A stretch of 64,000 bases of DNA from Leisingera daeponensis DSM 23529 (GCF_000473145.1 NZ_KI421500.1:3249725-3313724); one strand, 5' to 3'. Counted from the stretch's first letter, positions 8,706 to 19,211 are shown. Program-made: numbers and translations. The notes: generated from the sequence alone by a model not told the origin.

Positions 8706-9728
8706 ATGGGTTACCGCATCGCCGTTGTCGGTGCCACGGGCAACGTGGGCCGCGAAATGCTGAACATCCTGGCCGAGCGCCAGTTCCCCGTGGACGAGGT
8801 CGCTGCGCTGGCAAGCCGCAAGTCTCTCGGCACTGAAGTCAGCTTTGGCGATAAGACACTCACTACCAAGGATCTGGACACCTTCGATTTTGCCGGCTGG
8901 GACATGGCGCTGTTCGCCATCGGCTCTGACGCGACCAAGAAATACGCGCCCAAGGCGGCAGGCGCCGGCTGTGTGGTGATCGACAACTCGTCGCTGTACC
9001 GCTACGACCCGGAAATCCCGCTGATCGTGCCGGAAGTGAACCCGCAGGCGGTTCACGATTACAAGAACAAGAACATCATCGCCAACCCCAACTGCTCTAC
9101 CGCGCAGATGGTTGTCGCGCTGAAGCCGCTGCATGACCGCGCGCGGATCAAGCGCGTTGTGGTGTCGACCTACCAGTCGGTGTCCGGCTCCGGCAAGGAC
9201 GCGATTGACGAGCTGTGGGATCAGACCAAGGCGGTCTATAACCCGACCCAGGACGTGCCGCCGAAAGTCTATCCCAAGCAGATCGCCTTCAACGTCATTC
9301 CGCATATCGACGTCTTCCTCGACGACGGCTCGACCAAGGAAGAGTGGAAGATGGTGGCCGAGACCAAGAAGATCGTCGACCCGAAGATCAAGGTCACTGC
9401 CACCTGCGTCCGGGTGCCGGTTTTCGTCGGCCACTCTGAATCCGTGAACATCGAGTTCGAGGACTTCCTGGACGAGGATGAGGCCCGTGACATCCTGCGC
9501 GAGGCGCCCGGCATCATGGTGATCGACAAGCGCGAAGCCGGCGGCTACGTGACCCCGGTGGAATGCGTTGGCGATTTCGCCACTTTCATCAGCCGCATCC
9601 GCCAGGATTCGACCATCGACAACGGCATCAACCTGTGGTGCGTCAGCGACAACCTGCGCAAGGGCGCGGCGCTGAACGCGGTGCAGATTGCCGAACTGCT
9701 GGGCCGCGAGGTCCTGAAGAAAGGCTGA
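8706..9728 (+). CDS. asd: Aspartate-semialdehyde dehydrogenase
   Basis: The protein is 340 aa and reduces aspartyl phosphate to aspartate semialdehyde with NADPH, for lysine/DAP, threonine and methionine synthesis. N-terminal GATGNVGREML is the nucleotide-binding loop. The catalytic Cys lies in IIANPNCSTAQMV. The C-terminal substrate region includes VPVFVGHSESVNIE. Start ATG has GGAG upstream, and a strong intrinsic terminator follows. The length is normal. Confidence 0.96.
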   Translation: MGYRIAVVGATGNVGREMLNILAERQFPVDEVAALASRKSLGTEVSFGDKTLTTKDLDTFDFAGWDMALFAIGSDATKKYAPKAAGAGCVVIDNSSLYRYDPEIPLIVPEVNPQAVHDYKNKNIIANPNCSTAQMVVALKPLHDRARIKRVVVSTYQSVSGSGKDAIDELWDQTKAVYNPTQDVPPKVYPKQIAFNVIPHIDVFLDDGSTKEEWKMVAETKKIVDPKIKVTATCVRVPVFVGHSESVNIEFEDFLDEDEARDILREAPGIMVIDKREAGGYVTPVECVGDFATFISRIRQDSTIDNGINLWCVSDNLRKGAALNAVQIAELLGREVLKKG

Positions 9729-9748
9729 GCCTTATATCCTTTTGGTGA

Positions 9749-9785
9749 GGGGGCCGCTTCGGAAGAGGCGGCCCCTTTTCTTTTG
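9749..9785 (+). terminator. Rho-independent terminator of asd
   Basis: Stem GGGGCCGC / GCGGCCCC with an internal loop (9750-9775), followed by TTTTCTTTT. It lies 20 bases after the asd stop codon. Confidence 0.85.
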
Positions 9786-9863
9786 CACGGCTGCCGGTGC
9801 GCGGACGGGTCCGGTAATTTGAGGAGGAAACCGCAACAGCCGCCGCAGACAGAGGAGACCGCC

Positions 9864-10247
9864 ATGATCGCCCTGCAGGATTTCAGCACCGCCACCCCCG
9901 CAACGCAGATGCTGCCGTCGTTTGGCCCTTTGAATCTGCCGGCCCGGTCCGCGGCCGCCGCACGTCCCGAGCCGCAGCGCCAGCCCCGGCTGAGCTGCGT
10001 CACGGCGGCTGAATTGAAGCAGCATGTCGCCAGCGAGTTCAGCGCCGCCGGGGACTGGTTCACCCTGTGCCGCGGGCTGCGCCGCAAGGGGCTGTGCCTG
10101 CGGATGCGCGGCGAGGATCTGTGGCTGTTCGATGCGGCCAGCCTCACCGCGATTTCCTCCTGCGAGGATCTGGGGATCGACCCGATGGAGCTGGAGCTGC
10201 GCTTTGGCCCGTCGCAGCCGCAACGGCCCTCTGCCCAGGCTGCCTGA
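9864..10247 (+). CDS. Hypothetical protein, small basic/acidic mixed
   Basis: The predicted product is 127 aa, starting at ATG 9864 behind a strong GAGGAG site; the open frame extends upstream into the asd terminator without support. Residues ~45-110 form a compact region (VTAAELKQHVASEFSAAGDW, GLCLRMRGEDLWLFD). The N-terminal 45 residues are Pro/Ala-rich and probably disordered. No signal peptide or membrane segment. Not recognised as a named family. Flanked by terminators on both sides, so it is monocistronic. Confidence 0.65.
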   Translation: MIALQDFSTATPATQMLPSFGPLNLPARSAAAARPEPQRQPRLSCVTAAELKQHVASEFSAAGDWFTLCRGLRRKGLCLRMRGEDLWLFDAASLTAISSCEDLGIDPMELELRFGPSQPQRPSAQAA

Positions 10248-10290
10248 GTGTGCTGGCCACGCCGGAGACGGAAGGGTAGGTTTGGCATCA

Positions 10291-10317
10291 GGCGGGCGTT
10301 TTTGCCCGCCCTTATTT
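10291..10317 (+). terminator. Rho-independent terminator
   Basis: Stem GGCGGGC / GCCCGCC with a GTTTTT loop, followed by a short, weak T-rich run. It follows the small hypothetical gene. Confidence 0.65.
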
Positions 10318-10329
10318 CCTGAGTGAGAG

Positions 10330-12006
10330 ATGCCAATGCGATTTTCCTTGATGGCTTTTGCCTTCTCCTGCTGCGGCTTGGCTGCCGCACCGGCGGCGGC
10401 GGACGAAATTCCGGTCAGCAGCCGGGTGTCTGAAGTGACCCTTTACCCGGGCCTGGCCGAAGTGACCCGCAGCGCGGCGCTGACGCTGACGGAAGGGCGG
10501 CACCGGCTGATCCTGCAGAACGTGCCGCTCTCTGCGCGGCTGAGCAGCCTGCAAGTGGAGATCGCCGGGGCCCGCCGCATTGCCACGCAGCTGCGCCAGG
10601 ATTACGCGCCGCCGCGCGATGCCGGTGATCCGCAGATCGAGGCCGCCGAGGCGCGTGTCCGTGCGGCGGAGGCCCGCATCGCTGCGGTCCGCGACGAGGC
10701 AGAGCGGGCGCGGGCCGGCGTCCGGGCGGCGGAAGCCTCGATCGGGTTCCTGCAGCAGCTGGGCGGCAACGAGGGGCTGGCGCAGGCCGATGCCGCGGCG
10801 CTGAGCGCGATTGCCCGGATGATTTCGGAGGAGGCCGCGGGCGCCAGCCAGGCGGCGGTGGCGGCCGAGGCTGAGGCGCGGCGGATCGGGTTGCAGCTGG
10901 AGGATCTGGAGGAAGATCTGGCAGAGGCCCGCGCGGCGCTGGCGGCGATTTCGCTGGAAGACCGGGACCGGCTGTTCATCGCGGTGGATATCGAGGCTGA
11001 GCAGGCGGGCGACGGCACGGTGACGGTCCGCTACCTCACCGAAGGGGCCGGAAGCATCGGCTGGCAGCCGTCTTATGAAATGCACCTCAGCACTGCGGAT
11101 AAGCCAGCGGATGCGGCTGAACTCACCCTGAAGCGGGCGGTGCTGCTGGCACAGGACACCGGCGAGAACTGGCAGGATGTAGCGCTGACGCTGTCGACGG
11201 CAACGCCCTCCGGGCAGGGCAGCCCCTCCGCGCTGCATCCCTGGCTGCGCCGGGTCGAGGCGCCGGAGCTGCCGCGCCCGCAAAAGCGGCTGCAATCGTT
11301 CGACTCTGAAATGGGCGCGCTGGCGGAGCCGGCGGCAGAGGCGGCCGCAGTTGCGGAGGAGGCGCTTGAGTGGAGCGCGGATCGCAGCGGCGCCGCTGTC
11401 ACCTACCGGTTTGGCGCGCCTGTCACCGTGGCCTCCGGCGCGGATCTGCTGCGGCTGGAGATGGACAGCCTGACTGCCGCGGCTGAGCTGAGGGCGGTGG
11501 CCGTGCCGTTGCGGGATCAGACCGCCTACAGGGTGGTTAAATTCACCAACAGCTTTGGCGAGCAACTGCTGGGTGCGGCGGAGGTGCCGCGCTTTGCGGA
11601 TGGCAAGCTGATCGCGGTTGAAGGGTTTGCGGGGCTGGCGCCGGGGGCGGAGATGGAGGCCGGGTTCGGCCCGGTCGAGGGCCTGGAGCTGCGCCGCGAT
11701 GTGCTGGATCAGAGCGAAGGCGGCCAGGGCCTGATCTCGCGCAGCAGCCAGCAGGTGCAGGCGGTGGAGATCGAGGTGGAGAACCGGACCGGGCAGGACT
11801 GGGCGGTGCGGGTGCTGGACCGGGTGCCCTATTCGCAGCAGGACGACCTGGAGATCGGCTGGAGCGCGAAACCGCGGCCTGCGGAGGAGGATGTGGAGAA
11901 GCAGCGCGGCATTCTGGCCTGGGATCTGAAGATCGCAGCAGGTGAAAGCCGCACCATCCGGCTGGACACCACGCTGAACTGGCCCGAGGGGATGGTGCTG
12001 CGCTGA
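10330..12006 (+). CDS. DUF4139 (mucoidy inhibitor MuiA-like) exported protein
   Basis: The protein is 558 aa (556 if ATG 10336 is used). It begins with a signal peptide (FSLMAFAFSCCGLAAAPAAA). The N-terminal DUF4140-like part starts at SSRVSEVTLYPGLAEVTR. Residues ~100-200 are a long Ala/Glu/Arg coiled coil. The rest is the DUF4139 beta-rich region, starting at VRYLTEGAGSIGWQPSYEM. The family is named after MuiA-type proteins; its molecular function is not established. It should be periplasmic or surface exposed. Single gene, convergent with the hpa operon across a palindromic intergenic segment. Confidence 0.85.
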   Translation: MPMRFSLMAFAFSCCGLAAAPAAADEIPVSSRVSEVTLYPGLAEVTRSAALTLTEGRHRLILQNVPLSARLSSLQVEIAGARRIATQLRQDYAPPRDAGDPQIEAAEARVRAAEARIAAVRDEAERARAGVRAAEASIGFLQQLGGNEGLAQADAAALSAIARMISEEAAGASQAAVAAEAEARRIGLQLEDLEEDLAEARAALAAISLEDRDRLFIAVDIEAEQAGDGTVTVRYLTEGAGSIGWQPSYEMHLSTADKPADAAELTLKRAVLLAQDTGENWQDVALTLSTATPSGQGSPSALHPWLRRVEAPELPRPQKRLQSFDSEMGALAEPAAEAAAVAEEALEWSADRSGAAVTYRFGAPVTVASGADLLRLEMDSLTAAAELRAVAVPLRDQTAYRVVKFTNSFGEQLLGAAEVPRFADGKLIAVEGFAGLAPGAEMEAGFGPVEGLELRRDVLDQSEGGQGLISRSSQQVQAVEIEVENRTGQDWAVRVLDRVPYSQQDDLEIGWSAKPRPAEEDVEKQRGILAWDLKIAAGESRTIRLDTTLNWPEGMVLR

Positions 12007-12099
12007 TCCTTGCGTGATCCGGGACTGATCCGGGCGCGGCGCCTTGCGGCGGGGGGAGGCTCCCGCCCGGCGTCAGGTATTGGAAATACCTTCCTCCCG

Positions 12100-12138
12100 T
12101 TGGGCGTGGCACCGCGCAAGGCGCGGTGCCACGCCCAA
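12100..12138. repeat. Large intergenic palindrome, 18-bp arms
   Basis: Arms at 12100-12117 and 12121-12138 are perfectly complementary (TTGGGCGTGGCACCGCGC against its reverse complement) with a 3-base AAG loop. It lies between the convergent DUF4139 gene and hpaI. It may act as a bidirectional transcription stop or be one copy of an extragenic palindromic repeat; a related element lies at 36623-36697. Confidence 0.7.
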
Positions 12139-12217
12139 GGCCGCTGCCGCTGCGCTGGCGGAGCCAGGGCTGCGGGCGGGCGCGGGAGGGCTTCCTTTTG
12201 CGGCTTGCGCCTGGGGG

Positions 12218-12988
12218 CTAGTCTGCCTTCCACTTGGCAGCGAGATCGCGGGCGTTCCTGGCCAGCACCATCACGTCGATGCCGACCGCCAGGAACTGCG
12301 CGCCCATACCGGCGTAGGCCTGGGTGGCCTCATCCGTGGTGCCGAGGATGCCGGGGGCGATGCCTGCGGCCTTGATGCGGCGGATGGCATCGGCGATTGC
12401 TTCGCGCACCTCCGGGTGGGCGGAGTTGCCCTGGTGGCCCATGTCGGTCGACAGATCCGCGGGGCCGATGAAGACGCCGTCGATGCCCTCGACCTGAAGG
12501 ATATCGTCCAGGGCGGCCATTCCGGCGCGGTTTTCCACCTGCACCAGCAGGCAGACCTCCTGATCGGCGGTCTGGATGTACTCGGGAACCGAGCCGAACA
12601 TGGTGGCGCGCGCCGCTGTGGCGCCGACGCCCCGCACGCCCTTGGGCGGGTAGTGGCAGGCGCGGACCAGCTCGCGGGCCTGTTCGGCGCTTTCGACAAT
12701 CGGCACCAGCACGGTCTGCGCGCCGGCATCCAGCACCTGCTTGATCATCCAGGTCTCCCCTACCGGCACCCGCACCACCGGATGGCTGGGCGAGGCCGCC
12801 AGCGCCATCAGCTGGTCGCGGATCGAGCGGATATCGTTGGGCGCGTGCTCTCCGTCGATCACCAGCCAGTCGAAGCCGCAGGTGCCCATGATCTCGGCGG
12901 TGGAGGCCTCGGCAAAGCTCATCCAGCAGCCGATCTGGCGTTTGCCCTGAGATAGAGCCTGTTTGAAGGGGTTCTTGGGCGCGGGCAT
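12218..12988 (-). CDS. hpaI: 4-hydroxy-2-oxoheptane-1,7-dioate aldolase
   Basis: The protein is 256 aa and is the last step of the homoprotocatechuate pathway: a class II (metal-dependent) aldolase giving pyruvate and succinate semialdehyde. HpcH/HpaI-family features are WLVIDGEHAPND, the VRVPVG strand with its Arg, VQVENRAGM with the metal-binding Glu, and GVFIGPADLSTDMG with the metal-binding Asp. Start ATG has AGGAGG eight bases upstream. It is the last gene of the seven-gene minus-strand operon, 15 bp after hpaH. Confidence 0.92.
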   Translation of the reverse strand: MPAPKNPFKQALSQGKRQIGCWMSFAEASTAEIMGTCGFDWLVIDGEHAPNDIRSIRDQLMALAASPSHPVVRVPVGETWMIKQVLDAGAQTVLVPIVESAEQARELVRACHYPPKGVRGVGATAARATMFGSVPEYIQTADQEVCLLVQVENRAGMAALDDILQVEGIDGVFIGPADLSTDMGHQGNSAHPEVREAIADAIRRIKAAGIAPGILGTTDEATQAYAGMGAQFLAVGIDVMVLARNARDLAAKWKAD

Positions 12989-13003
12989 GAGCGGGGCCTC
13001 CTG

Positions 13004-13804
13004 TCAGGCGAAATGGATGGATACGGAACCGAAGGGGCCGAAGTCGGCGGCGATCTCCGTGCCCGGCGGGCATTCGATGGGGCGGATGAAAGAGCCCGAG
13101 AGCACGATATCCCCGGCCTCGATCTGTTGTCCATATTCAGCCATCCGGCGGGCCAGCCAGAGGACCGAGGTGACGGGATCGTTCAGGACGCCCGCGCCGA
13201 GGCCGGTTTCCTCCACCGTGCCGTTGCGGGCGGCGATGGCACCGGTCCAGCGCAGGTCGCAGGCGTCCACGGCGTGGCGCTCCGCCCCCAGCACCACGCC
13301 TGCATTGGCGGCGTTGTCGCTGATGGTGTCGGTGATGATGCGGGCCTGTCCGGTTGCCGGGTCGGCACGCAGGATGCGGGTGTCGAGGATCTCCAGCGAG
13401 GGCGCCACATAATCCGTTGCGGCCAGCACGTCTTCGCGGGTGCATTCGGCGCCTGCGAGGGGGGATTTCATGATGAATGCGATCTCCGCCTCCACCCGCG
13501 GCTGGATGAAGCGGCCAGCAGGGACCGTGGCGCCGTTTTCGAACGCCATGTCATCCAGCAGCACGCCGCTGTCGGGGGTGGTGATGTTCAGCGCCTGCTG
13601 CATGGCGCGGCTGGTGAGGCCGATTTTCCAGCCGATCTTGCTGCGCCCGGACGCCAGTTTTTGCCTTATCAGAGCCTGTTGAACCGCATAGGCATCGTCC
13701 AGCGTCATGCCGGGATAGGCCAGGGAGAGCAGGCCGCATTGCTGGCCGGTTTGCTCGGCTTTGAACAGACGGTCCGCGGCGTCCTGGTGCTCCTTCGGGG
13801 TCAT
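13004..13804 (-). CDS. hpaH: 2-oxo-hept-4-ene-1,7-dioate hydratase
   Basis: The protein is 266 aa and hydrates 2-oxohept-4-ene-1,7-dioate before aldol cleavage. It belongs to the FAH-fold hydratase/decarboxylase family (MhpD/HpaH): KIGWKIGLTSRAMQQAL, the metal-binding region RVEAEIAFIM and the C-terminal GTEIAADFGPFGSVSI. The start ATG overlaps the hpaG stop (ATGA), so translation is coupled. The position between hpaG and hpaI fits the pathway order. Confidence 0.92.
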   Translation of the reverse strand: MTPKEHQDAADRLFKAEQTGQQCGLLSLAYPGMTLDDAYAVQQALIRQKLASGRSKIGWKIGLTSRAMQQALNITTPDSGVLLDDMAFENGATVPAGRFIQPRVEAEIAFIMKSPLAGAECTREDVLAATDYVAPSLEILDTRILRADPATGQARIITDTISDNAANAGVVLGAERHAVDACDLRWTGAIAARNGTVEETGLGAGVLNDPVTSVLWLARRMAEYGQQIEAGDIVLSGSFIRPIECPPGTEIAADFGPFGSVSIHFA

Positions 13805-14652
13805 ATCTCATCCTCAACCGTGTTGCGCAGGATGCCGATGCCCTCCACCTCAACCTCGACCACATCGCCGGGGGCCAGGTATTTCGGCGGATCAAACCGC
13901 GCGCCTGCGCCGGTGGGGGTGCCGGTGATGATCACGTCGCCGGGCTGCAGGGTGGTGAAGGTGGAGATATAGGCAATCTCCTCGCGGATCGGGAACATCA
14001 TCCGGCTGAGGGTGTCATCCTGGCGGACCTCTCCGTTCACGCGGGTGAGGATGCGGGCCTTATCCAGCTGGGCGGCGTCGGTAAAGGGCACCAGCCAGGG
14101 ACCGATCGCGCCGGAATTGTCCCAGTTCTTGCCCTGTGTCACGTTGAACTTGGCGTGGCGGACCCAGTCACGGATGGTGCCCTCGTTCGCCAGCGTCAGC
14201 GCCGCGATGTGGTCGTAGGCGTCCTCCGGTTTGATGCGGCGGCCCGGTTTGCCGATCACCACGGCGACTTCGCCCTCGTAATCCAGCGTGTGGTTTTCCG
14301 GCGGGCGGATCAGCGGGCGCTCTGCCCCGGTGAAGGAGCGCGGGAAGCGGGGAAACAGGGACATATGCTTGGGCTGGGCAGAGCCGTCCTTGTACTCCGC
14401 GTTGCGGTCCGGGAAGTTGACGCCGACGCAGATAATCTTTTCCGGGTTGGGGATCGGGATTTCATAGGTGAAATCCGTGTGGGTGACGGGCTTGCCCCCG
14501 GCGGCCTCTGCCAGTGCGGGCAGGCCGTCTGCCGCGATCACCTCCCGCAGGGTGGGCCAGTGCGGGAACTGCGGCGACAGGGCGATCATGCCCGCATCCG
14601 TCACCGCGCCATAGAAGGTTTCGCCGCCGGCGGAGTAGGTGGCAAAGCGCAT
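13801..14652 (-). CDS. hpaG: FAH-family 2-hydroxyhepta-2,4-diene-1,7-dioate isomerase / OPET decarboxylase
   Basis: The protein is 283 aa with a fumarylacetoacetate-hydrolase fold: ICVGVNFPDRNAEY near residue 70, then metal ligands in LDYEGEVAVVIG, and C-terminal GDVIITGTPTGAGARF. In E. coli HpaG is a duplicated two-domain protein; here there is one FAH domain, as in many alphaproteobacterial hpa operons. Its ATG shares one base with the stop of the upstream decarboxylase gene (TGATG), and its stop overlaps hpaH. Whether one subunit does both decarboxylation and isomerisation cannot be seen from sequence. Confidence 0.85.
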   Translation of the reverse strand: MRFATYSAGGETFYGAVTDAGMIALSPQFPHWPTLREVIAADGLPALAEAAGGKPVTHTDFTYEIPIPNPEKIICVGVNFPDRNAEYKDGSAQPKHMSLFPRFPRSFTGAERPLIRPPENHTLDYEGEVAVVIGKPGRRIKPEDAYDHIAALTLANEGTIRDWVRHAKFNVTQGKNWDNSGAIGPWLVPFTDAAQLDKARILTRVNGEVRQDDTLSRMMFPIREEIAYISTFTTLQPGDVIITGTPTGAGARFDPPKYLAPGDVVEVEVEGIGILRNTVEDEI

Positions 14653-16064
14653 CAGGTCAGGCTCCTTGCGATCTCGGTGATGACATCGAAGGCCGTCATG
14701 ACGTCGGCTTCGGTGGTCTCGAACTGGCCCGCCTGGAAGCGGATCACCAGCTGGCCGTCGAGGCGGGTCTGGGTCAGGTAGATGCGGCCGTCATCGTTGA
14801 TGGCGTTGACCAGCCTCAGGTTCAGATCATCCAGATCCGCGGCACCCTCGGGCGCATAGCGGAAGGACCAGAGCGACCACATCGGCGGGGTGGTGATCTC
14901 GAAATCAGGCTCTGACTTGAGCTTGTCGTGCAGCCGGTTGGACCAGGTGATGTGATTGCGCAGCCGCTGGCGCAGGCCCTCCAGCCCGTAGGTGCGGATC
15001 AGGAACCAGATTTTCAGCGCGCGGAAGCGGCGGCCCAGTGGCACAGACCATTCGGAATAGTTGATGATGCCGTCATGGCCGTGGGTTTTGAGGTATTCCG
15101 GGCTGATGGCGAGGGTTTTGACCAGATCGTCCGGGTTCTTCAGGAAATGGGCGGAGCAGTCGAACTGCACGCCCAGCCATTTGTGCGGGTTGAAGACGAT
15201 GCTGTCGGCGCGCTCCACGCCCGGCCAGTAGTGGCGGTATTCCGGGCAGATCATCGCAGAGCCGGCCCAGGCCGCGTCGACATGGGTGTAGAGGCCGTAT
15301 TTTTCTGCCACGTCCAGCACTTGATCGACGGGGTCGGTGGCGCCAACGCCGGTGCCGCCGACGCAGAGAATGACGCCCGCGGGCTGATGGCCCGCGGCGA
15401 GGTCGGCCTGGATTGCCGCCTCCAGCGCGCCGGGGTCCATGCCGCGCCAGCCGCCCTTGATGGGGATGCGGATCAGGTTCTGTTGGCCGATGCCCGCGAC
15501 CCAGATGGCGCGGTCGATGGAGGTGTGGACTTCAGATGAACAGTAAATCCGGAGTGGCTTTTGGGCGAACAGGCCCTGCTGGTTGCCCTGCCAGTTCAGC
15601 GCCTTTTCCCGCATGGTCAGCACGGCGGCGAGGGTGGCGGAGGAGGCTGAGTCCTGAATGACGCCCTGGAACTGGTCCGGCAGGTCCAGCGCCTGGCGCA
15701 GCCAGTCCATCATCCGCGTCTCCATCTCCGTCGCCGCGGGCGAGGTCTGCCAGAGCATGCACTGCGGCGCGATGGCGGAGGCGAGGAATTCCGCCAGCAC
15801 CGAGGGCGCGGCGGCGTTGGAGGTGAAATAGGCAAAGAAACGCGGGTGCTGCCAATGGGTGATGCCGGGCATCACGATGTCTTCGAAATCCCGGAAGATC
15901 GCCTCCATCCCCTCGCCGGCCTCAGGCGGGGTTTGGGGCAGGGCGTTCAGCACTTCGCCGGGCTTGGTCCTGGCGCGCACCGGGCGGTCGCCGACGGTCA
16001 GGTGATAGTCCTGCGTCCAGTCCGCGACCCGGCGGCCCCATTCGGAGAATTCATCCCAATTCAT
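14652..16064 (-). CDS. Group II PLP-dependent aromatic L-amino acid decarboxylase
   Basis: The protein is 470 aa. The PLP lysine sits in SIVFNPHKWLGVQFDCS. The cofactor-stacking His is in CSSEVHTSIDRA. The active-site loop before PLGRRFRALKIWF contains a Tyr (INYSEW) where plant and insect aldehyde synthases carry Phe. That Tyr argues for simple decarboxylation to an amine rather than oxidative deamination. It probably acts on tyrosine, DOPA or phenylalanine. It lies inside the homoprotocatechuate operon and overlaps hpaG by one base, so it may feed tyramine/dopamine-derived arylacetates into the pathway, though no amine oxidase or HpaBC hydroxylase is in the window. Substrate is inference. 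Confidence 0.88.
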   Translation of the reverse strand: MNWDEFSEWGRRVADWTQDYHLTVGDRPVRARTKPGEVLNALPQTPPEAGEGMEAIFRDFEDIVMPGITHWQHPRFFAYFTSNAAAPSVLAEFLASAIAPQCMLWQTSPAATEMETRMMDWLRQALDLPDQFQGVIQDSASSATLAAVLTMREKALNWQGNQQGLFAQKPLRIYCSSEVHTSIDRAIWVAGIGQQNLIRIPIKGGWRGMDPGALEAAIQADLAAGHQPAGVILCVGGTGVGATDPVDQVLDVAEKYGLYTHVDAAWAGSAMICPEYRHYWPGVERADSIVFNPHKWLGVQFDCSAHFLKNPDDLVKTLAISPEYLKTHGHDGIINYSEWSVPLGRRFRALKIWFLIRTYGLEGLRQRLRNHITWSNRLHDKLKSEPDFEITTPPMWSLWSFRYAPEGAADLDDLNLRLVNAINDDGRIYLTQTRLDGQLVIRFQAGQFETTEADVMTAFDVITEIARSLT

Positions 16065-16123
16065 TTTCTTACCTTGTTCTTATGGGATTGTGCCCGGCTA
16101 GCGGCCGGGCGCGGTCTTTTTCA

Positions 16124-17104
16124 TCAGGGTGCAATAATCGGCTGCGCGTTCAAGGCGCTGGGCTTTGGGGTGGTGCCTGTGAAGACGGAGCCTTCCTCGA
16201 ACCAGCTGCGCGGAGCCGGGGCACCCCAGAGGGTCTGGCGCTGCGGGTCGGTGAGCGACCATTTGATCGGCTCCAGATCCGGGTCGACGGTCTGGTAGTC
16301 GGAGCAGTAGATCTCGATCCGGTGGCCGTCCGGGTCGCGCACGTACAGGAAGAAGGCGTTGGAGATGCCGTGGCGGCCGGGGCCGCGTTCGATGTTGCTG
16401 ACGTAGCCGGTGGTCGACATCAGATCGAGCAGGTCGATGATGTTGAGCGGGTTCGGAACCCAGAAGGCAGTGTGGTGCAGGCGGGGGCCAAGGCCGTTGG
16501 TGAAGGCCACATCGTGCACGCCGCCCTTGCGGTGCATCCAGGCGGCCCAGATCTTGCCGCTGTCTTCATCCTCGGTGAACTCAGTCACGCGGAAGCCCAT
16601 CTCGTTGTAGAAGGCAACAGAAGCATCCACATCGGCGCTGAACATGTTGAAATGGTCGATGCGCAGCGGTTTTACCCCGTTATAGAGCCTGTATTTCTGG
16701 TGGATCGGCGCCAGCCGGTCCATTTTGACGTAGAATTCCAGCGGGATGCCCCAGGGGTCGCGGGTGCGCAGGGTTTTGCCCATATGGGGACGTTCGATCC
16801 ATTCCACCGGCAGCCCTTTGGAGGCAAAGAACTCCGCCGCCTTGTCCAGGTCCGGCTCATCGTAGAGCTTGAAGCCGAGCACGCCGACGGAAGCCGTGTC
16901 CGCCTGAACCAGCACGATGCAATGGTGGCCGCGTTCTTCCATCGCGCGCAGGTAGATGCGGCTGTCATCCTCATGCGTCACCTGCAGGCCGAGCGTGTCC
17001 ACGTAGAACGCGCGGGAGGCGGCGAGGTCGGTGACGGCGTATTCCACATGGCTGAGCCGCACGATGTTGAAGGGCGGGTAGAGGTTCGGGGCGGGAACGG
17101 GCAT
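16124..17104 (-). CDS. hpaD: 3,4-dihydroxyphenylacetate 2,3-dioxygenase (VOC extradiol type)
   Basis: The protein is 326 aa and is the ring-cleavage enzyme. It has two vicinal-oxygen-chelate modules. Module 1 starts at HVEYAVTDLAASRAFYVDTLGL. Catalytic module 2 supplies the metal ligands: His in LRIDHFNMFSADVD, His in GPRLHHTAFWV and Glu in GHRIEIYCSDY. The C-terminal extension ending the protein resembles the homoprotocatechuate dioxygenases of the Arthrobacter/Brevibacterium type rather than the LigB-type HpaD of E. coli. The metal (Fe or Mn) cannot be read from sequence. Ribosome site AAAGG. Confidence 0.92.
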   Translation of the reverse strand: MPVPAPNLYPPFNIVRLSHVEYAVTDLAASRAFYVDTLGLQVTHEDDSRIYLRAMEERGHHCIVLVQADTASVGVLGFKLYDEPDLDKAAEFFASKGLPVEWIERPHMGKTLRTRDPWGIPLEFYVKMDRLAPIHQKYRLYNGVKPLRIDHFNMFSADVDASVAFYNEMGFRVTEFTEDEDSGKIWAAWMHRKGGVHDVAFTNGLGPRLHHTAFWVPNPLNIIDLLDLMSTTGYVSNIERGPGRHGISNAFFLYVRDPDGHRIEIYCSDYQTVDPDLEPIKWSLTDPQRQTLWGAPAPRSWFEEGSVFTGTTPKPSALNAQPIIAP

Positions 17105-17194
17105 GGTTTGGACCTTTCGCTTGAGGCCGGGTGCGGGAGCGAGGGGCCGGCCCCTCGCGCTCCCCGGGATATTTTGAGCCAGAAGAAGACCGGA

Positions 17195-18702
<1,508 letters not shown>

Positions 18703-18706
<4 letters not shown>

Positions 18707-19098
18707 GACGGGTCCGCCTTTTGCATGTGGTCGCGGATGGTGCCGCATTTCGGGGAAAGCTCCGGGTCGATGTCGCGCATCTCCAGCGACAGCGCGATGG
18801 AGTGCTGCTGCAAGGCTGGTTCCAGAAAGGACTGTGCTGCCGCGAACACGGCCTGGGCGGCGCGCTTGCGGGTGTCCAGATCGCGCCCGGCGCGCAGCCG
18901 GATGGAGATGTCGATATAGCCGTGCTGCGGATCGCCATCGGCAATGGAGGCATGGCTGGCCGCAAAGGCGCGCACCCGGATCCCGGCCAACGGGAACACG
19001 CCGGTTTCCGCTGCCGCCTGGCGCAGATGGCGGCAGAGCGCGGCAATGTCGGTGCGGTCCTCCATGTTGGCGGAGTAGTCCAGCATGATGTGCGGCAT
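18703..19098 (-). CDS. hpaF: 5-carboxymethyl-2-hydroxymuconate delta-isomerase
   Basis: The protein is 131 aa of the CHMI family (tautomerase fold). It starts with MPHIMLDYSANMED, so Pro2 would be the catalytic base after removal of Met. AGGAGG lies nine bases before this ATG, which decides the start over an upstream frame to 19170. First gene of the minus-strand operon; its upstream region contains the hpaR-side palindrome. Normal length. Confidence 0.92.
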
Positions 19099-19116
19099 AT
19101 CCAGTGCCCTCCTGAA

Positions 19117-19136
19117 TTGCTTAACATGTTTAGCAA
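19117..19136. promoter_or_regulatory. Probable HpaR operator (20-bp palindrome)
   Basis: TTGCTTAACATGTTTAGCAA is a palindrome with one mismatched pair, centred between divergent hpaF and hpaR. MarR-family dimers typically bind 16-20-bp palindromes in such positions. It lies 19 bases upstream of hpaF, so a bound dimer would block that operon's start. Assignment to HpaR is inferred from position. Confidence 0.75.
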
Positions 19137-19211
19137 AATGAGGGCTGCTGGTCAAGCAGAAGAAATCCAAGCAGCAATTGCGTTTAGCCTGCAGGGGGGT
19201 GATAATCGGCT

